A stretch of DNA of 64,000 nucleotides, taken from Methylobacterium fujisawaense. Its GTDB lineage: Bacteria > Pseudomonadota > Alphaproteobacteria > Rhizobiales > Beijerinckiaceae. The translations under genes and the position numbers were made by a program. Of the stretch, positions 30,194 to 39,209 are shown piece after piece; positions within the stretch are counted from its first letter, which is position 1, and every line of letters begins with the position of its first letter. The stretch spans positions 434,001 through 498,000 of the forward strand of contig NZ_JACJIM010000003.1 of the NCBI RefSeq assembly GCF_014138435.1, read 5' to 3'. The notes below the pieces were generated by a model that was not told the DNA's origin, ran no database searches, and worked only from the letters and a program-made list of their open reading frames with translations.

Positions 30194-30892
30194 ATGCTGA
30201 TCCACGAAGGCGAGACGCGCAGCCCGGCGGCCGACAGGGCGCTCGCCCTGTCGCTCGCGGGGGTGGCCGGCGCGCTGAACACCGCCGGGTTCTACGCCGT
30301 CGGCCTCTACGCCTCGAACATGACCGGGAACGTCTCGGCGATCTCCGACCGCACAGGCACGGGCGATCTCGTCCTCGCCGCGCAGGCCTGCCTGCTCGTG
30401 GTCCTGTTCGTGCTCGGGGCAACGACCTCGACCTTGATGATCCGGCGCCGCCGCCGGAAGGCCGGTCCCGGCGCATATGCCTACAGCGTCTGCGCGGAGG
30501 CGCTCCTCCTCGTCGCCGTGGGCCTGCTCGTCCTGCCGCTTGCCGAGCCGGTCCGGAGCCACACCCTTGTCCTCGGCCTGAGCTTCATCCTGGGCCTGCA
30601 GAATGCGGCGGTGACCAAGATCTCCGAGGCGCGGGTGCGGACCACGCACGTGACCGGCATGATCACCGATATCGGGATCGAGCTCGCGCGTTGGCTGGAC
30701 CGCGATGCATCCGCGTCCGATCGGCTGAAACCGCATGATCCGGTGCGGCTGCGGCTGTATCTGTTGACCGTCGGCGCCTTCCTGGGCGGCGGCTTGGTGG
30801 GTGTGGTCGCGTATCGGCTCGTCGGCGTGGCGCTGCTGTTCGCGGCGGCCGCGGTCCTGGCCTGCCTCGCCCTGCCCGCCCTCAGGCGCTGA
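30194..30892 (+). CDS. DUF1275 (YoaK-like) membrane protein
   Basis: A 232-residue protein with six hydrophobic segments. The motif TAGFYAVGLYASNMTGNVS near the N-terminus and GLQNAAVTKIS with TTHVTGMITDIG in the middle are the DUF1275 signature. The function is unknown. Its stop overlaps by 11 bases the stop of the converging small gene on the other strand. Confidence 0.85.
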   Translation: MLIHEGETRSPAADRALALSLAGVAGALNTAGFYAVGLYASNMTGNVSAISDRTGTGDLVLAAQACLLVVLFVLGATTSTLMIRRRRRKAGPGAYAYSVCAEALLLVAVGLLVLPLAEPVRSHTLVLGLSFILGLQNAAVTKISEARVRTTHVTGMITDIGIELARWLDRDASASDRLKPHDPVRLRLYLLTVGAFLGGGLVGVVAYRLVGVALLFAAAAVLACLALPALRR

Positions 30893-31130
30893 TATCGAGA
30901 AGCTGGCCCATCATGCGGTCGGCGGTGCGCGCGACCGCGGCATTGAGCGCGAAGGCCGATTTGGACCCGACCAGATCCGCGGCGGCACTCGTGAGATCCA
31001 CCTGGGCGGCGGGCGGCAGAGCCGTGTCGCCGACCGGGGCACCGCTCGCCGCGATGGTCTCGGCCGCCTTCCCGAGCCGGTCGGTGGCCCGGGTCATGCC
31101 GGTCGTGGCGGTCTGAAGGGCGTCGATCAT
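30882..31130 (-). CDS. Miniature flagellar rod/hook-like protein, 82 aa
   Basis: An 82-residue protein resembling the two ends of a flagellar rod protein (FlgB/FlgC/FlgE) joined with almost no middle. The start MIDALQTATTGMTRATDRL matches the N-terminal rod motif (.AL..A.SGM.A...RL), and the end VDLTSAAADLVGSKSAFALN plus TADRMMGQLLDI matches the C-terminal motif (VDL..E...L......Y..N...I.T.D.M...LL.I). The Asn of the usual S.NIAN motif is replaced (TIAAS). GGGGAGATT precedes ATG 31130, so it looks expressed. No flagellar genes are nearby. Confidence 0.6.
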   Translation of the reverse strand: MIDALQTATTGMTRATDRLGKAAETIAASGAPVGDTALPPAAQVDLTSAAADLVGSKSAFALNAAVARTADRMMGQLLDISA

Positions 31131-31233
31131 GTCGGAATCTCCCCGCGGGCGATCCTGGCAGGGAGACGACAAGAGCCGGTTTCGGTGATCGCTCAAATGC
31201 GACCGATCCCGGCCGACCCGCGCCGCAGCCGTC

Positions 31234-31398
31234 TCAACCCCGCGGCGCACACACGGTGACCGGGGAGGCCCCGCCATAGGGCCGCTCCGCTTCGGCGATC
31301 TGCTTCGCGGCGGCCTCGCAGGCCTGCTTGCTATTGAACTCGACCGATCCGATCGCGGAGCCCGAGCCGGCCAGCATGATGATGAGCACGTAGACCAC
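31234..31398 (-). CDS. Small hypothetical protein, 54 aa
   Basis: A 54-residue frame from GTG 31398, with a strong GGAGGAG six bases upstream. It begins with a hydrophobic run (VYVLIIMLAGSG) and then SVEFNSKQACEAAAKQIAEAE, with two cysteines (AC and VCAPRG). This has the look of small proteins with FNS...C..A repeats whose role is unknown. A signal anchor or secretion is possible. It sits next to tRNA-Leu. Confidence 0.55.
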   Translation of the reverse strand: MVYVLIIMLAGSGSAIGSVEFNSKQACEAAAKQIAEAERPYGGASPVTVCAPRG

Positions 31399-31504
31399 GC
31401 CATTCTCCTCCGGCGCCCCGGTCCGACGGGCGGTGCGCGGGCTGGGTTTCACGGGGCTGCGAACCGGTTGCGACCGCACGGACGGGCGCGTCGCGATGGC
31501 GGGG

Positions 31505-31591
<87 letters not shown>

Positions 31592-31624
31592 ATGCGCTCT
31601 CGGTAGCGGGGGCGGCGGGCCCGA

Positions 31625-32818
31625 TCAAGCGGGGGGCGTCCAGCCGTAGAGCCAGGCGTAGCGGTCGCGCATGCCGTCCGGGCCGAGCCGGGCGATCACG
31701 GCGTTGCGCACGAGCGCCACCACGCCGCCGGCATGATAGGTGCGGCCGTTGCTCCGTGCCGCCTTCTGGACGCGTCGCACCCGGGCGGTCCGCGCGCCCG
31801 AGAACGCGGCGAGCGCCGCCGGCACATCCGTATGGTCCGCGAGGGCACGGGTCAGGACTGCGGAATCCTCGATCGCCAGGGCCGCCCCCTGCGCGAGGTA
31901 GGGCAGGACCGGATGGGCCGCGTCGCCGATCAGCGCGACCCGGTCGCGCGCGAGCGGACGCGCCACGGCCCGGTCGGCGAGCGACCAGACCAGCCAGGAA
32001 TCCGGAAGGCTCAGAAGGTCGCGCAGCGGCCCGGCACAGCCGCGCAGATGCCCGCGCAGGACGGCCGGCTCCCCGAGGCGGCCCCAGCCCTCGTCGCTCA
32101 CCGCCTCGGGAACGACCGCCACGACGTTGAGGAACTGGCCGTCCCGCACCGGGTAATGCACCACGTGCCGGCCGCGGCCGAGCCAGAGACCGGTCGCGGC
32201 GCCGCGCAACTCCTCCGGTACCGCCTCCATGGGGATCAGCGCCCGCCACGCTGCGGCCTGGCCCGGGCGAAGCGGCGCCGTATCGAGATGGGCGCGCAGG
32301 CGCGACCGAATCCCGTCCGCACCGATCGCGAGGTCGAAGGCGACATCCTGGGCACCGCTCGCGCCCTCGACGGTGAGGGCGGCCTCGGACGGTGTCTGGG
32401 CGACGGCCGTCACGGTGCGGCCCATCATCAGTCGGATCGCCGAACGACTGCGCAGCGCGTCGAGGAGCAGGGTCTGCAGGTCTGCGCGGTGGATGACGTA
32501 GTAGGGCGCGCCGAAGCGCGCCTGCGCCTGCGCGCCGAGCGCCACGCTGCCGATGCGGCGGCCGCTGTCGAGGGCCCGGATCTCCACCGACGGCGGCTCG
32601 CTCGCCGCCCGGCGCAGGGCGGCCGAGAGACCGAGGCCGGCCAGAACCCGGCTTGCATTGGGCGAGATCTGAATCCCGGCCCCGACCTCGCTGAAGCCGG
32701 TCCGGCGCTCGATTACCGTCACGGCATGGCCGGCATCCGACAGCGCCAAAGCCGCCGTCAGCCCGCCGATCCCGGCACCGACGATCCCGATCCGCAGAGA
32801 TGGCCTGTCAGAGGGCAC
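31625..32818 (-). CDS. FAD-dependent aromatic monooxygenase
   Basis: A 397-residue class A flavoprotein monooxygenase. VGAGIGGLTAALAL is the FAD dinucleotide fold, VGAGIQISPNASRVL and the DG motif (IGADGIRSRLR) follow, and the second FAD motif GDAAHPVLPYLAQGAALAIED is intact. Closest in pattern to salicylate hydroxylase and 3-hydroxybenzoate 6-hydroxylase. The actual aromatic substrate is unknown, and no ring-cleavage genes lie nearby. It is followed upstream by a zinc-finger protein gene only 12 bases away on the same strand. Confidence 0.84.
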   Translation of the reverse strand: MPSDRPSLRIGIVGAGIGGLTAALALSDAGHAVTVIERRTGFSEVGAGIQISPNASRVLAGLGLSAALRRAASEPPSVEIRALDSGRRIGSVALGAQAQARFGAPYYVIHRADLQTLLLDALRSRSAIRLMMGRTVTAVAQTPSEAALTVEGASGAQDVAFDLAIGADGIRSRLRAHLDTAPLRPGQAAAWRALIPMEAVPEELRGAATGLWLGRGRHVVHYPVRDGQFLNVVAVVPEAVSDEGWGRLGEPAVLRGHLRGCAGPLRDLLSLPDSWLVWSLADRAVARPLARDRVALIGDAAHPVLPYLAQGAALAIEDSAVLTRALADHTDVPAALAAFSGARTARVRRVQKAARSNGRTYHAGGVVALVRNAVIARLGPDGMRDRYAWLYGWTPPA

Positions 32819-32830
32819 GGGGGGCGGCGC

Positions 32831-33088
32831 CTACTCCGCCGCGAGCTTGGCGTCGTCCCGCCACACGCAGGCCTGCGGCTCCGCCTCGTCGGCCTTCAGG
32901 CCGGCCCGGTAGCGATAGAGCGTCGAGCAGTACTGGCAGATGATCTCGTTGTCGGCGCCCATGTCGAGGAACACGTGCGGGTGGTCGAACGGCGGCAGCG
33001 CGCCGATGCACATGAACTCCTTCACGCCCACGGTGATCACCGGCACGCCCGGCTCGTTGTGGAAGTGCGGTACCGCCTTGCCTGCCAT
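32831..33088 (-). CDS. Small CHCC zinc-finger domain protein
   Basis: An 85-residue protein. The order C (FMCIG), H (FDHPHVFLDMG), C and C (IICQYCSTLYRY) matches the zf-CHCC domain found in the complex I accessory subunit NDUFS6 and in free alphaproteobacterial homologues. In alphaproteobacteria such proteins are thought to support complex I assembly, which is family knowledge. It lies just upstream of the FAD monooxygenase, 12 bases apart, but no shared task is evident. Confidence 0.82.
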   Translation of the reverse strand: MAGKAVPHFHNEPGVPVITVGVKEFMCIGALPPFDHPHVFLDMGADNEIICQYCSTLYRYRAGLKADEAEPQACVWRDDAKLAAE

Positions 33089-33287
33089 CCGGCCCTCGCC
33101 TGCCCCGTGACCGATCGCGCGGCGAATCTGCCCGCGCGCGCCCGGGCGCCTCGCGGCCGCTTATGCCGCCAGCCCCGCAGCCGGCGCAAGCCTCGCTCCT
33201 CCTGCATCGGACGCGGCTTGGCCTCCAGCGCGCCGCACCGTACATAGAGCGACGCCCGATTGACGACGCCGCGAAAAAGTCCCGACC

Positions 33288-34115
33288 ATGCAGCAGGAAC
33301 AGGCCAGTGCGCAGGGTGCGCGCCGCGCCCCGGAACCGCCGATTCACGGTCCCGAGGGCTTCGAGGGCATGCGCCGGGCCGGGCGCCTCACCGCCGAGGC
33401 CCTCGACCTGCTCATGGAGGCGACGCAGCCCGGCGTCACCACCGAGGAACTCGACAAGCTCGCCTACACCTTCGCCATGGATCACGGCGCCTATCCGGCC
33501 TCGCTGCTCTATCGCGGCTATCCGAAGTCGATCTGCACCTCGATCAACCACGTGGTCTGCCACGGAATCCCCAACGACAAGCCCCTGCGCGAGGGCGATA
33601 TCGTCAACCTCGACATCTGCCTGATCCTCGACGGCTGGCACGGTGATTCGAGCCGCATGGCCTATGTCGGCGAGGTGCCGCGCAAGGCCCAGCGCCTGTG
33701 CGAGATCACCTACGAGGCGCTGATGCGCGGCGTCGCGGCGGTGAAGCCCGGCGGCTCGACCAACGACATCGGCCGGGCGATCCAATCCTTTGCCGAGAGC
33801 GAGCGCTGCTCGGTGGTGCGCGACTTCTGCGGACACGGGCTCGGACGCACCTATCACGACGCGCCCACGATCCTGCACTACGTCGAGGCGAGCTACGACG
33901 TGCCGTTCAAGCCCGGCCAGTTCTTCACGATCGAGCCGATGATCAATCTCGGGCGCCCCGCCGTGAAGGTGCTGGGCGACGGCTGGACCGCCGTGACCCG
34001 CGACCGTTCGCTCTCCGCCCAGTTCGAGCACACCGTCGGCGTCACCGAGACCGGCGTCGAGATCTTTACGATCTCGCCGAAGGGGCTGCACCAGCCCGTC
34101 AACCCGGCGGCCTGA
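33288..34115 (+). CDS. map: Methionine aminopeptidase, type I
   Basis: A 275-residue metallopeptidase removing N-terminal Met from new proteins. The metal ligands appear in order: Asp (VNLDICLILDGWHGDSSRM holds two), His (GHGLGRTYHDAP), Glu (FTIEPMI) and Glu (FEHTVGVTETG). CHGIPNDKPLREGD is also classical. The N-terminal 20 residues vary. It is followed six bases later by radC, so the two are probably co-transcribed. Confidence 0.96.
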   Translation: MQQEQASAQGARRAPEPPIHGPEGFEGMRRAGRLTAEALDLLMEATQPGVTTEELDKLAYTFAMDHGAYPASLLYRGYPKSICTSINHVVCHGIPNDKPLREGDIVNLDICLILDGWHGDSSRMAYVGEVPRKAQRLCEITYEALMRGVAAVKPGGSTNDIGRAIQSFAESERCSVVRDFCGHGLGRTYHDAPTILHYVEASYDVPFKPGQFFTIEPMINLGRPAVKVLGDGWTAVTRDRSLSAQFEHTVGVTETGVEIFTISPKGLHQPVNPAA

Positions 34116-34121
34116 CCGGCC

Positions 34122-34868
34122 GTGGCGCCGGGGCCGGACGAGGGTGAGGCGGGGCTGTTCGCTGACAGTGCCGTCCCGTCGTCCGTGGAGAAGGAGCCGC
34201 CGCACTACCACGGCCACCGGGACCGCCTGCGGGAGAAGTTCGCGACGGTCGGCGGCGATGCGCTCCCCGATTACGAATTGCTGGAACTCGTCCTGTTCCG
34301 GGCGATCCCGCGGCGCGACGTGAAGCCGCTCGCCAAGGCGCTGGTCGCCCGGTTCGGCAGCTTCGCCGAGGTGGTCAGCGCCGAGCCGGCGCGGCTCCTG
34401 GAGGTGGAAGGGGTGAGCGCCGGGGTCGCCTCGGACCTCAAGGTGATCGAGGCAGCGGGCCGGCGGCTTGCCCGCGGTGCGATCCGCGAGCGCGCGCTTC
34501 TGGCATCCTGGAGCGCGCTGCATGAGTACCTGCGCGCCACCATGGCGTTCGCGCCGCGCGAGGAATTCCGCATCCTGTTCCTCGACAAGCGCAACCACCT
34601 CATCGCGGACGAGGTGCAGGGGCGCGGCACCGTCGACCACACGCCGGTCTATCCCCGCGAAGTCGCCCGCCGGGCGCTGGAACTGTCGGCGACCGCGATC
34701 ATCCTGGCCCACAATCATCCGTCCGGCGATCCGGCCCCGTCCGCCGCCGACGTGGCGATGACCCGCGAGATCGTGACCGTCCTGGCGCCGCTGAAGATCG
34801 TGGTGCACGATCACGTGATCCTCGGCCGCAACGGTCACGCTAGCCTGAAAGGCCTGAAGCTCATCTGA
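34122..34868 (+). CDS. radC: RadC-family JAB/MPN domain protein
   Basis: A 248-residue protein. An N-terminal helix-hairpin-helix-like segment ([19 protein letters not shown]) precedes a JAMM domain with [14 protein letters not shown] and the metal-binding [14 protein letters not shown]. The old DNA-repair label is not well supported; a metallopeptidase or nuclease-linked role is likely. The start is GTG 34122, six bases after map. A typical downstream location next to map is recalled from other Rhizobiales. Confidence 0.9.
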   Translation: MAPGPDEGEAGLFADSAVPSSVEKEPPHYHGHRDRLREKFATVGGDALPDYELLELVLFRAIPRRDVKPLAKALVARFGSFAEVVSAEPARLLEVEGVSAGVASDLKVIEAAGRRLARGAIRERALLASWSALHEYLRATMAFAPREEFRILFLDKRNHLIADEVQGRGTVDHTPVYPREVARRALELSATAIILAHNHPSGDPAPSAADVAMTREIVTVLAPLKIVVHDHVILGRNGHASLKGLKLI

Positions 34869-34964
34869 TCCTCCGGCCGCCTTGAGCGTTATCGCCTGCG
34901 GATATAGCCATGAATGAATGGCGCGCCTCTTGCCTCAGAAGCGGGAGCGTACGGGAGGAGTGAG

Positions 34965-36398
34965 ATGGCGGTGACGGCCTTCGACGAGATGAACGGGATC
35001 GGCGCGTCCGATCCGGCTGCCGTCCGTGACGCCTATGGCCAGCTCAAGGCCTGGCTGGAATCCACGCCACCCGAGCATTTCAACACCCGTCGCAGCCAGG
35101 CCGAGCTGCTCTTCCGACGGATCGGCATCACCTTCGCGGTCTACGGCGACAACGAGTCGACCGAGCGCCTGATCCCGTTCGATATCATTCCCCGGGTGAT
35201 CACCAAGCCGGAATGGGCCTTCCTGGAGCGTGGGCTGAAGCAGCGGGTCACCGCCATCAACCTGTTCCTGAAGGATATCTACGGCGCCCAGGAGTGCATC
35301 AAGGCCGGCATCATCCCGGCCGATCTCGTCTACCGGAACGCCCATTACCGCATGGAGATGCGGTCCTTCCGGGTCCCCCACGACCTCTACGTCCACATCG
35401 CCGGCATCGACATCGTGCGGACCAGCGAGAACGACTTCTTCGTCCTGGAGGACAATGCCCGGATCCCGTCGGGCGTCTCCTACATGCTGGAGAACCGGGA
35501 GGTGATGCTGCGCCTGTTCCCGGACCTGTTCTCCAAGCACCGGGTCGCGCCGGTGGAGAACTACCCGGACTCCCTGCTCGCAACCCTGCGCAGCCTCGCG
35601 CCGGGCTCGACGACCCGGGACCCCACGGTCGTGCTGCTGACGCCAGGCCGCTACAATTCTGCGTTCTACGAACACTCGTTCCTGGCCGACAAGCTCGGCG
35701 TCGAGCTGGTGGAGGCATCCGACCTCTTCACCAAGGACGACGTGGTCTACATGCGCACCACCGAGGGGCCGCGAAAGGTCGATGTGATCTACCGCCGCCT
35801 CGACGACGATTTCCTCGACCCGCTGGTCTTCCGGCCCGATTCGGTGCTCGGCGTGCCCGGCCTGATGAACGCCTACGAGCGCGGCTCCGTCACCTTGGCG
35901 AACGCGGTCGGCACCGGCATCTCGGACGACAAGGCCGTCTACAGCTACATGCCGGAGATCGTGAAATTCTTCACCGGCGAGGAGCCGATCCTGCACAACG
36001 TGCCGACCTATCGCTGCCGCGAGAAGGACGCTTTCGCGTACGTGATGGACAACCTCTCCGAGTTGGTGGTCAAGGAAGTCAACGGTTCGGGCGGCTACGG
36101 CATGCTGGTCGGCCCGCACGCCAGCAAGCGCGAGCTGGACGACTTCGCCCGAAAGCTCAAGCACGCGCCCGACGGGTTCATCGCCCAGCCGACTCTCTCG
36201 CTCTCCACCTGCCCGACCTTCGTGGCCTCCGGCGTTGCGCCCCGTCACGTCGACCTGAGGCCCTTCGTGCTGTGCGGGGCGGACAAGATCCGGATCGTGC
36301 CGGGCGGTCTGACCCGGGTGGCGCTGAAGGAAGGGTCCCTGGTGGTCAATTCCAGCCAGGGCGGTGGCACGAAGGACACCTGGGTGCTCGACGCCTAA
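34965..36398 (+). CDS. Circularly permuted ATP-grasp protein of the Anbu operon
   Basis: A 477-residue DUF404/DUF407 (CP_ATPgrasp) protein. GITFAVYGDNESTERLIPFD, VLEDNARIPSGVSYMLENR and VVKEVNGSGGYGMLVGP are the permuted ATP-grasp blocks; LVGPHAS and IAQPTLSLSTCPT follow. ATP-grasp enzymes form amide or peptide-like bonds, but the substrate is unknown here. ATG 34965 with GGGAGGAG upstream is chosen over the longer frame. It leads a set of four same-strand genes (ATP-grasp, alpha-E, transglutaminase, Anbu), with gaps of 65, 21 and 44 bases. This grouping is known for Anbu in many bacteria. Confidence 0.9.
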   Translation: MAVTAFDEMNGIGASDPAAVRDAYGQLKAWLESTPPEHFNTRRSQAELLFRRIGITFAVYGDNESTERLIPFDIIPRVITKPEWAFLERGLKQRVTAINLFLKDIYGAQECIKAGIIPADLVYRNAHYRMEMRSFRVPHDLYVHIAGIDIVRTSENDFFVLEDNARIPSGVSYMLENREVMLRLFPDLFSKHRVAPVENYPDSLLATLRSLAPGSTTRDPTVVLLTPGRYNSAFYEHSFLADKLGVELVEASDLFTKDDVVYMRTTEGPRKVDVIYRRLDDDFLDPLVFRPDSVLGVPGLMNAYERGSVTLANAVGTGISDDKAVYSYMPEIVKFFTGEEPILHNVPTYRCREKDAFAYVMDNLSELVVKEVNGSGGYGMLVGPHASKRELDDFARKLKHAPDGFIAQPTLSLSTCPTFVASGVAPRHVDLRPFVLCGADKIRIVPGGLTRVALKEGSLVVNSSQGGGTKDTWVLDA

Positions 36399-36463
36399 GG
36401 TCCGCGACGTCCGGACGTTCCGAGGCGCGGACACCGTGGTCCGCACGACTTGGCTGAAGACCG

Positions 36464-37411
36464 ATGCTTTCCAGGACTGCCGACAATCTCTTCTGGCTCT
36501 CGCGCTACGTGGAGCGGGCCGACTTCGTCGCCCGTATCCTCGATGCGGCCCACCGTTTCGCCTCGCTGCCGACGAGCTACGGCGGCGGCGGGAGCAACGA
36601 GTGGGAATCCGCCCTCGCCTCTGCCGGCGACCCGGACGCGTTCAAGACGCACTACAGTGCGGTGAACGCCGACACGGTCTGCGATTTTCTGGCCTTCAGC
36701 CCGCACAACCCGTCCTCGATCCGCTCTTGCATCGAGGCGGCCCGCGAGAATGCCCGCTCGGTGCGCACGGCGCTCACCACCGAGATGTGGGACGCGATCA
36801 ACGGCGCGTGGCTGGAGTTGCGCAACTACGCCGGCAAGGACCTCAACCGCGACGAGTTCGGCCGCTTCCTCGACTGGGTGAAGACCGTCTCGCTGACCTT
36901 CGATGGCTCGGCCTTCCGGACGATGCTGCGCAACGACGCCTTCTGGTTCACACGGCTCGGCACGGCGATCGAGCGGGCCGACAACACCGCCCGCATCCTC
37001 GACGTGAAGTACCAGATCCTGCTGCCGCACGACGAGACGGTGGGCGGCAGCCTCGACTACTTCCAGTGGACCACGATCCTGCGCGAAGTCTCGGCGTTCA
37101 ATGCCTATCACTGGGTGTATCGCGAGAGCGTCAAGCCGCTGCTGGTGGCCGACCTGCTGATGCTCAACAAGCAGATGCCGCGCTCCTTCGCCAACTGCTA
37201 CGGCGTGATCGTCGAGTATCTGGATCTCATCGCCGACGCCTACGGGCGCCGGGGCCCGAGCCAGCGGCTCGCCGGCAACATGCTGGCGAAACTGGAAGGC
37301 GAGGATATCAACCGAGTCTTCGCCTCAGGGCTGCACGAATTCGTCGAAGTGTTCATTGCCGAGAACAACAGGGTGGGCGAGGCGATCGCCAAGCAGTATC
37401 TGGTCGGCTGA
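36464..37411 (+). CDS. Alpha-E (DUF403) domain protein of the Anbu operon
   Basis: A 315-residue all-helical protein of the alpha-E superfamily. It opens MLSRTADNLFWLSRYVERAD and contains RDEFGRFLDWVK and WFTRLGTAIERADNTARILD, with the repeated ER-D motif (YVERAD; AIERADNTAR) typical of the domain. The function is unknown; it always sits with the permuted ATP-grasp partner, so a complex is likely (family knowledge). It is the second gene of the Anbu operon. Confidence 0.9.
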   Translation: MLSRTADNLFWLSRYVERADFVARILDAAHRFASLPTSYGGGGSNEWESALASAGDPDAFKTHYSAVNADTVCDFLAFSPHNPSSIRSCIEAARENARSVRTALTTEMWDAINGAWLELRNYAGKDLNRDEFGRFLDWVKTVSLTFDGSAFRTMLRNDAFWFTRLGTAIERADNTARILDVKYQILLPHDETVGGSLDYFQWTTILREVSAFNAYHWVYRESVKPLLVADLLMLNKQMPRSFANCYGVIVEYLDLIADAYGRRGPSQRLAGNMLAKLEGEDINRVFASGLHEFVEVFIAENNRVGEAIAKQYLVG

Positions 37412-37432
37412 ACGAGACGGACAGGACAGCGC

Positions 37433-38260
37433 ATGCGCATCCGCGTGGTTCACGAGACCTTCTACACCTACGAGCAACCGGCCCGCGGGCTCGTGCAGGT
37501 CCTGAGGCTGACGCCCCGGGATCATGACGGCCAATACGTCCGCACGTGGCGGATCGACACCACCATCGACGGGCGGCTCACCGCCCGCGAGGACGGGTTC
37601 GGCAATGTCGTCCATTGGTTCACCCCGGACGAGCCGGCCGACGCCCTCACCATCCGCGTGACCGGCGAGGTCGATACCGATGACACGAACGGTGTCGTGC
37701 GCGGCACTGTGGAGCGCCTGCCGGATCAGTTCTTCCTGCGCGACACGGATCTGTGCGCGGCGAGCCCCGAGCTGCACGCCTTCGCGGAACGCGTCGCCGC
37801 GGAGGGCGACGGTGCGGTTCTGGCTCTCCTGCACAGGCTGATGGGCGCCGTCCGCGGCGCGGTGACCTACGAGCCCGGCCCCGCCTCCAGCGCGGTTCCA
37901 GCCGCCAAGGCCTTCGCGGCCGGGAGCGGCGTCTGCCAGGATCTCGCCCACGTCTTCCTCGCCGCCGCCCGCCACATCGGCATCCCGGCCCGCTACGTGG
38001 CCGGTTACCGGGCCCGGGACGACGGGCAGGCGGATGTCGAGGCGCCCCATGGCTGGGTCGAGGCCCTGGTGCCGGATCTCGGCTGGGTGGCGTTCGATCC
38101 GTGCTACGACGTCAGCCCCTCGGACAATTACATCCGCGTCGCAACGGGCCTGGACTATCTCGGCGCAGCCCCGATCCGCGGCAGCCGCACGGGGGGTGGC
38201 ACCGAAACACTGGACGTGAAGCTCCGGGTCGAGCAAGGCAGGACCGCCGCCCAATCCTGA
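37433..38260 (+). CDS. Transglutaminase-like cysteine peptidase of the Anbu operon
   Basis: A 275-residue protein. The N-terminal region (RVVHETFYTYEQPARGLVQVLRL in parts) is the bacterial transglutaminase N-domain. The catalytic triad is visible: Cys in GSGVCQDLAHVFLAAAR, His in APHGWVEA and Asp in FDPCYD. Members cleave or ligate amide bonds. It begins 21 bases after the alpha-E gene. In the operon it could act with the ATP-grasp protein to make or break a peptide-like linkage, which is inference. Confidence 0.9.
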   Translation: MRIRVVHETFYTYEQPARGLVQVLRLTPRDHDGQYVRTWRIDTTIDGRLTAREDGFGNVVHWFTPDEPADALTIRVTGEVDTDDTNGVVRGTVERLPDQFFLRDTDLCAASPELHAFAERVAAEGDGAVLALLHRLMGAVRGAVTYEPGPASSAVPAAKAFAAGSGVCQDLAHVFLAAARHIGIPARYVAGYRARDDGQADVEAPHGWVEALVPDLGWVAFDPCYDVSPSDNYIRVATGLDYLGAAPIRGSRTGGGTETLDVKLRVEQGRTAAQS

Positions 38261-38304
38261 TCGTTCAGACACCGGTCCGCCGGCCGTAGGAGAATCCGAA
38301 GACA

Positions 38305-39057
38305 ATGACCTACTGCGTCGGTGTCCTGGTCGAGGAAGGGCTGGTGATGGTCGCCGACACCCGTACCAATGCGGGGCTCGACGATATCTCGACCTACCGA
38401 AAGCTGCACCATTTCAACGTGCCGGGCGAGCGGGTGATGATGCTCGCCTCGGCCGGTAACCTCTCGATCACCCAGTCTGTCCTCAGCATGCTCCAGGAGG
38501 GCGTGCCCGGCGAGGAGGACGACGAGCCGCCGCAGAAGCTCGTCGAAGCGCCGACCATGTTCCAGGCCGCGCAGCTGATCGGCCGGGCCATCCGACGGGT
38601 GCGGGCGATCGAGAAGGACGGGTTCGAGGCGGCCAACATCCGGTTCTCGATCTCGCTGCTGTTCGGCGGCCAGATCGGGAATGGCGAGATGCGCCTGTAC
38701 CTGATCTATTCGGCCGGCAATTTCATCGAGTGCAGCACCGATGCGCCCTTCCTTCAGATCGGCGAGCACAAGTACGGCAAGCCGATCCTCGACCGGGCGG
38801 TGAGATACACGACCGAGCTGTACGACGCCCTCAAGGTCAGCCTCGTCTCGATGGATTCGACCATGCGGTCGAATCTCGGCGTGGGGCTGCCGATCGACAT
38901 CGCCCTGGTTCGCCGGAACGCGCTGACGCTGGAAGTGAATCACCGGATCGAGGCTGGTGAGGGCTACTTCCACGACCTGCGCGAGCGCTGGTCGGCGGCG
39001 CTCCGGGCCGCGCATCGGGCCATCCCGCGGCCGCCTTACGGGCCGGCGGACAAATAG
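38305..39057 (+). CDS. Anbu proteasome-like protease
   Basis: A 250-residue NTN hydrolase. It begins directly MTYCVGV, so Thr is exposed after Met removal without a propeptide. Counting from that Thr, Asp17 (VADTRTN) and Lys32 (YRKLHHF) follow, as in proteasome beta subunits (Thr1, Asp17, Lys33). GERVMMLASAGNLSITQSV and DRAVRYTTELYDALKVSLVSMDSTMRS, in parts, agree with the Anbu (ancestral beta subunit) family. Anbu makes large self-assembled particles; substrates are unknown. It is the last gene of the operon with ATP-grasp, alpha-E and transglutaminase proteins. Confidence 0.9.
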   Translation: MTYCVGVLVEEGLVMVADTRTNAGLDDISTYRKLHHFNVPGERVMMLASAGNLSITQSVLSMLQEGVPGEEDDEPPQKLVEAPTMFQAAQLIGRAIRRVRAIEKDGFEAANIRFSISLLFGGQIGNGEMRLYLIYSAGNFIECSTDAPFLQIGEHKYGKPILDRAVRYTTELYDALKVSLVSMDSTMRSNLGVGLPIDIALVRRNALTLEVNHRIEAGEGYFHDLRERWSAALRAAHRAIPRPPYGPADK

Positions 39058-39209
39058 GGCTTGCGCGTAGGGCTTGCGCGAGGATCCAATCCGGCGCCGT
39101 GTCCGCGCGGACTCGCGGCTGATATCGCCCCGCCCGTCGTTCCGAGCGGAGCAAAGGGCCCCGGGTCCGTGCCGGTCGCGAGGCCCGTGCGCCGACCAGG
39201 TTGCGCCCC

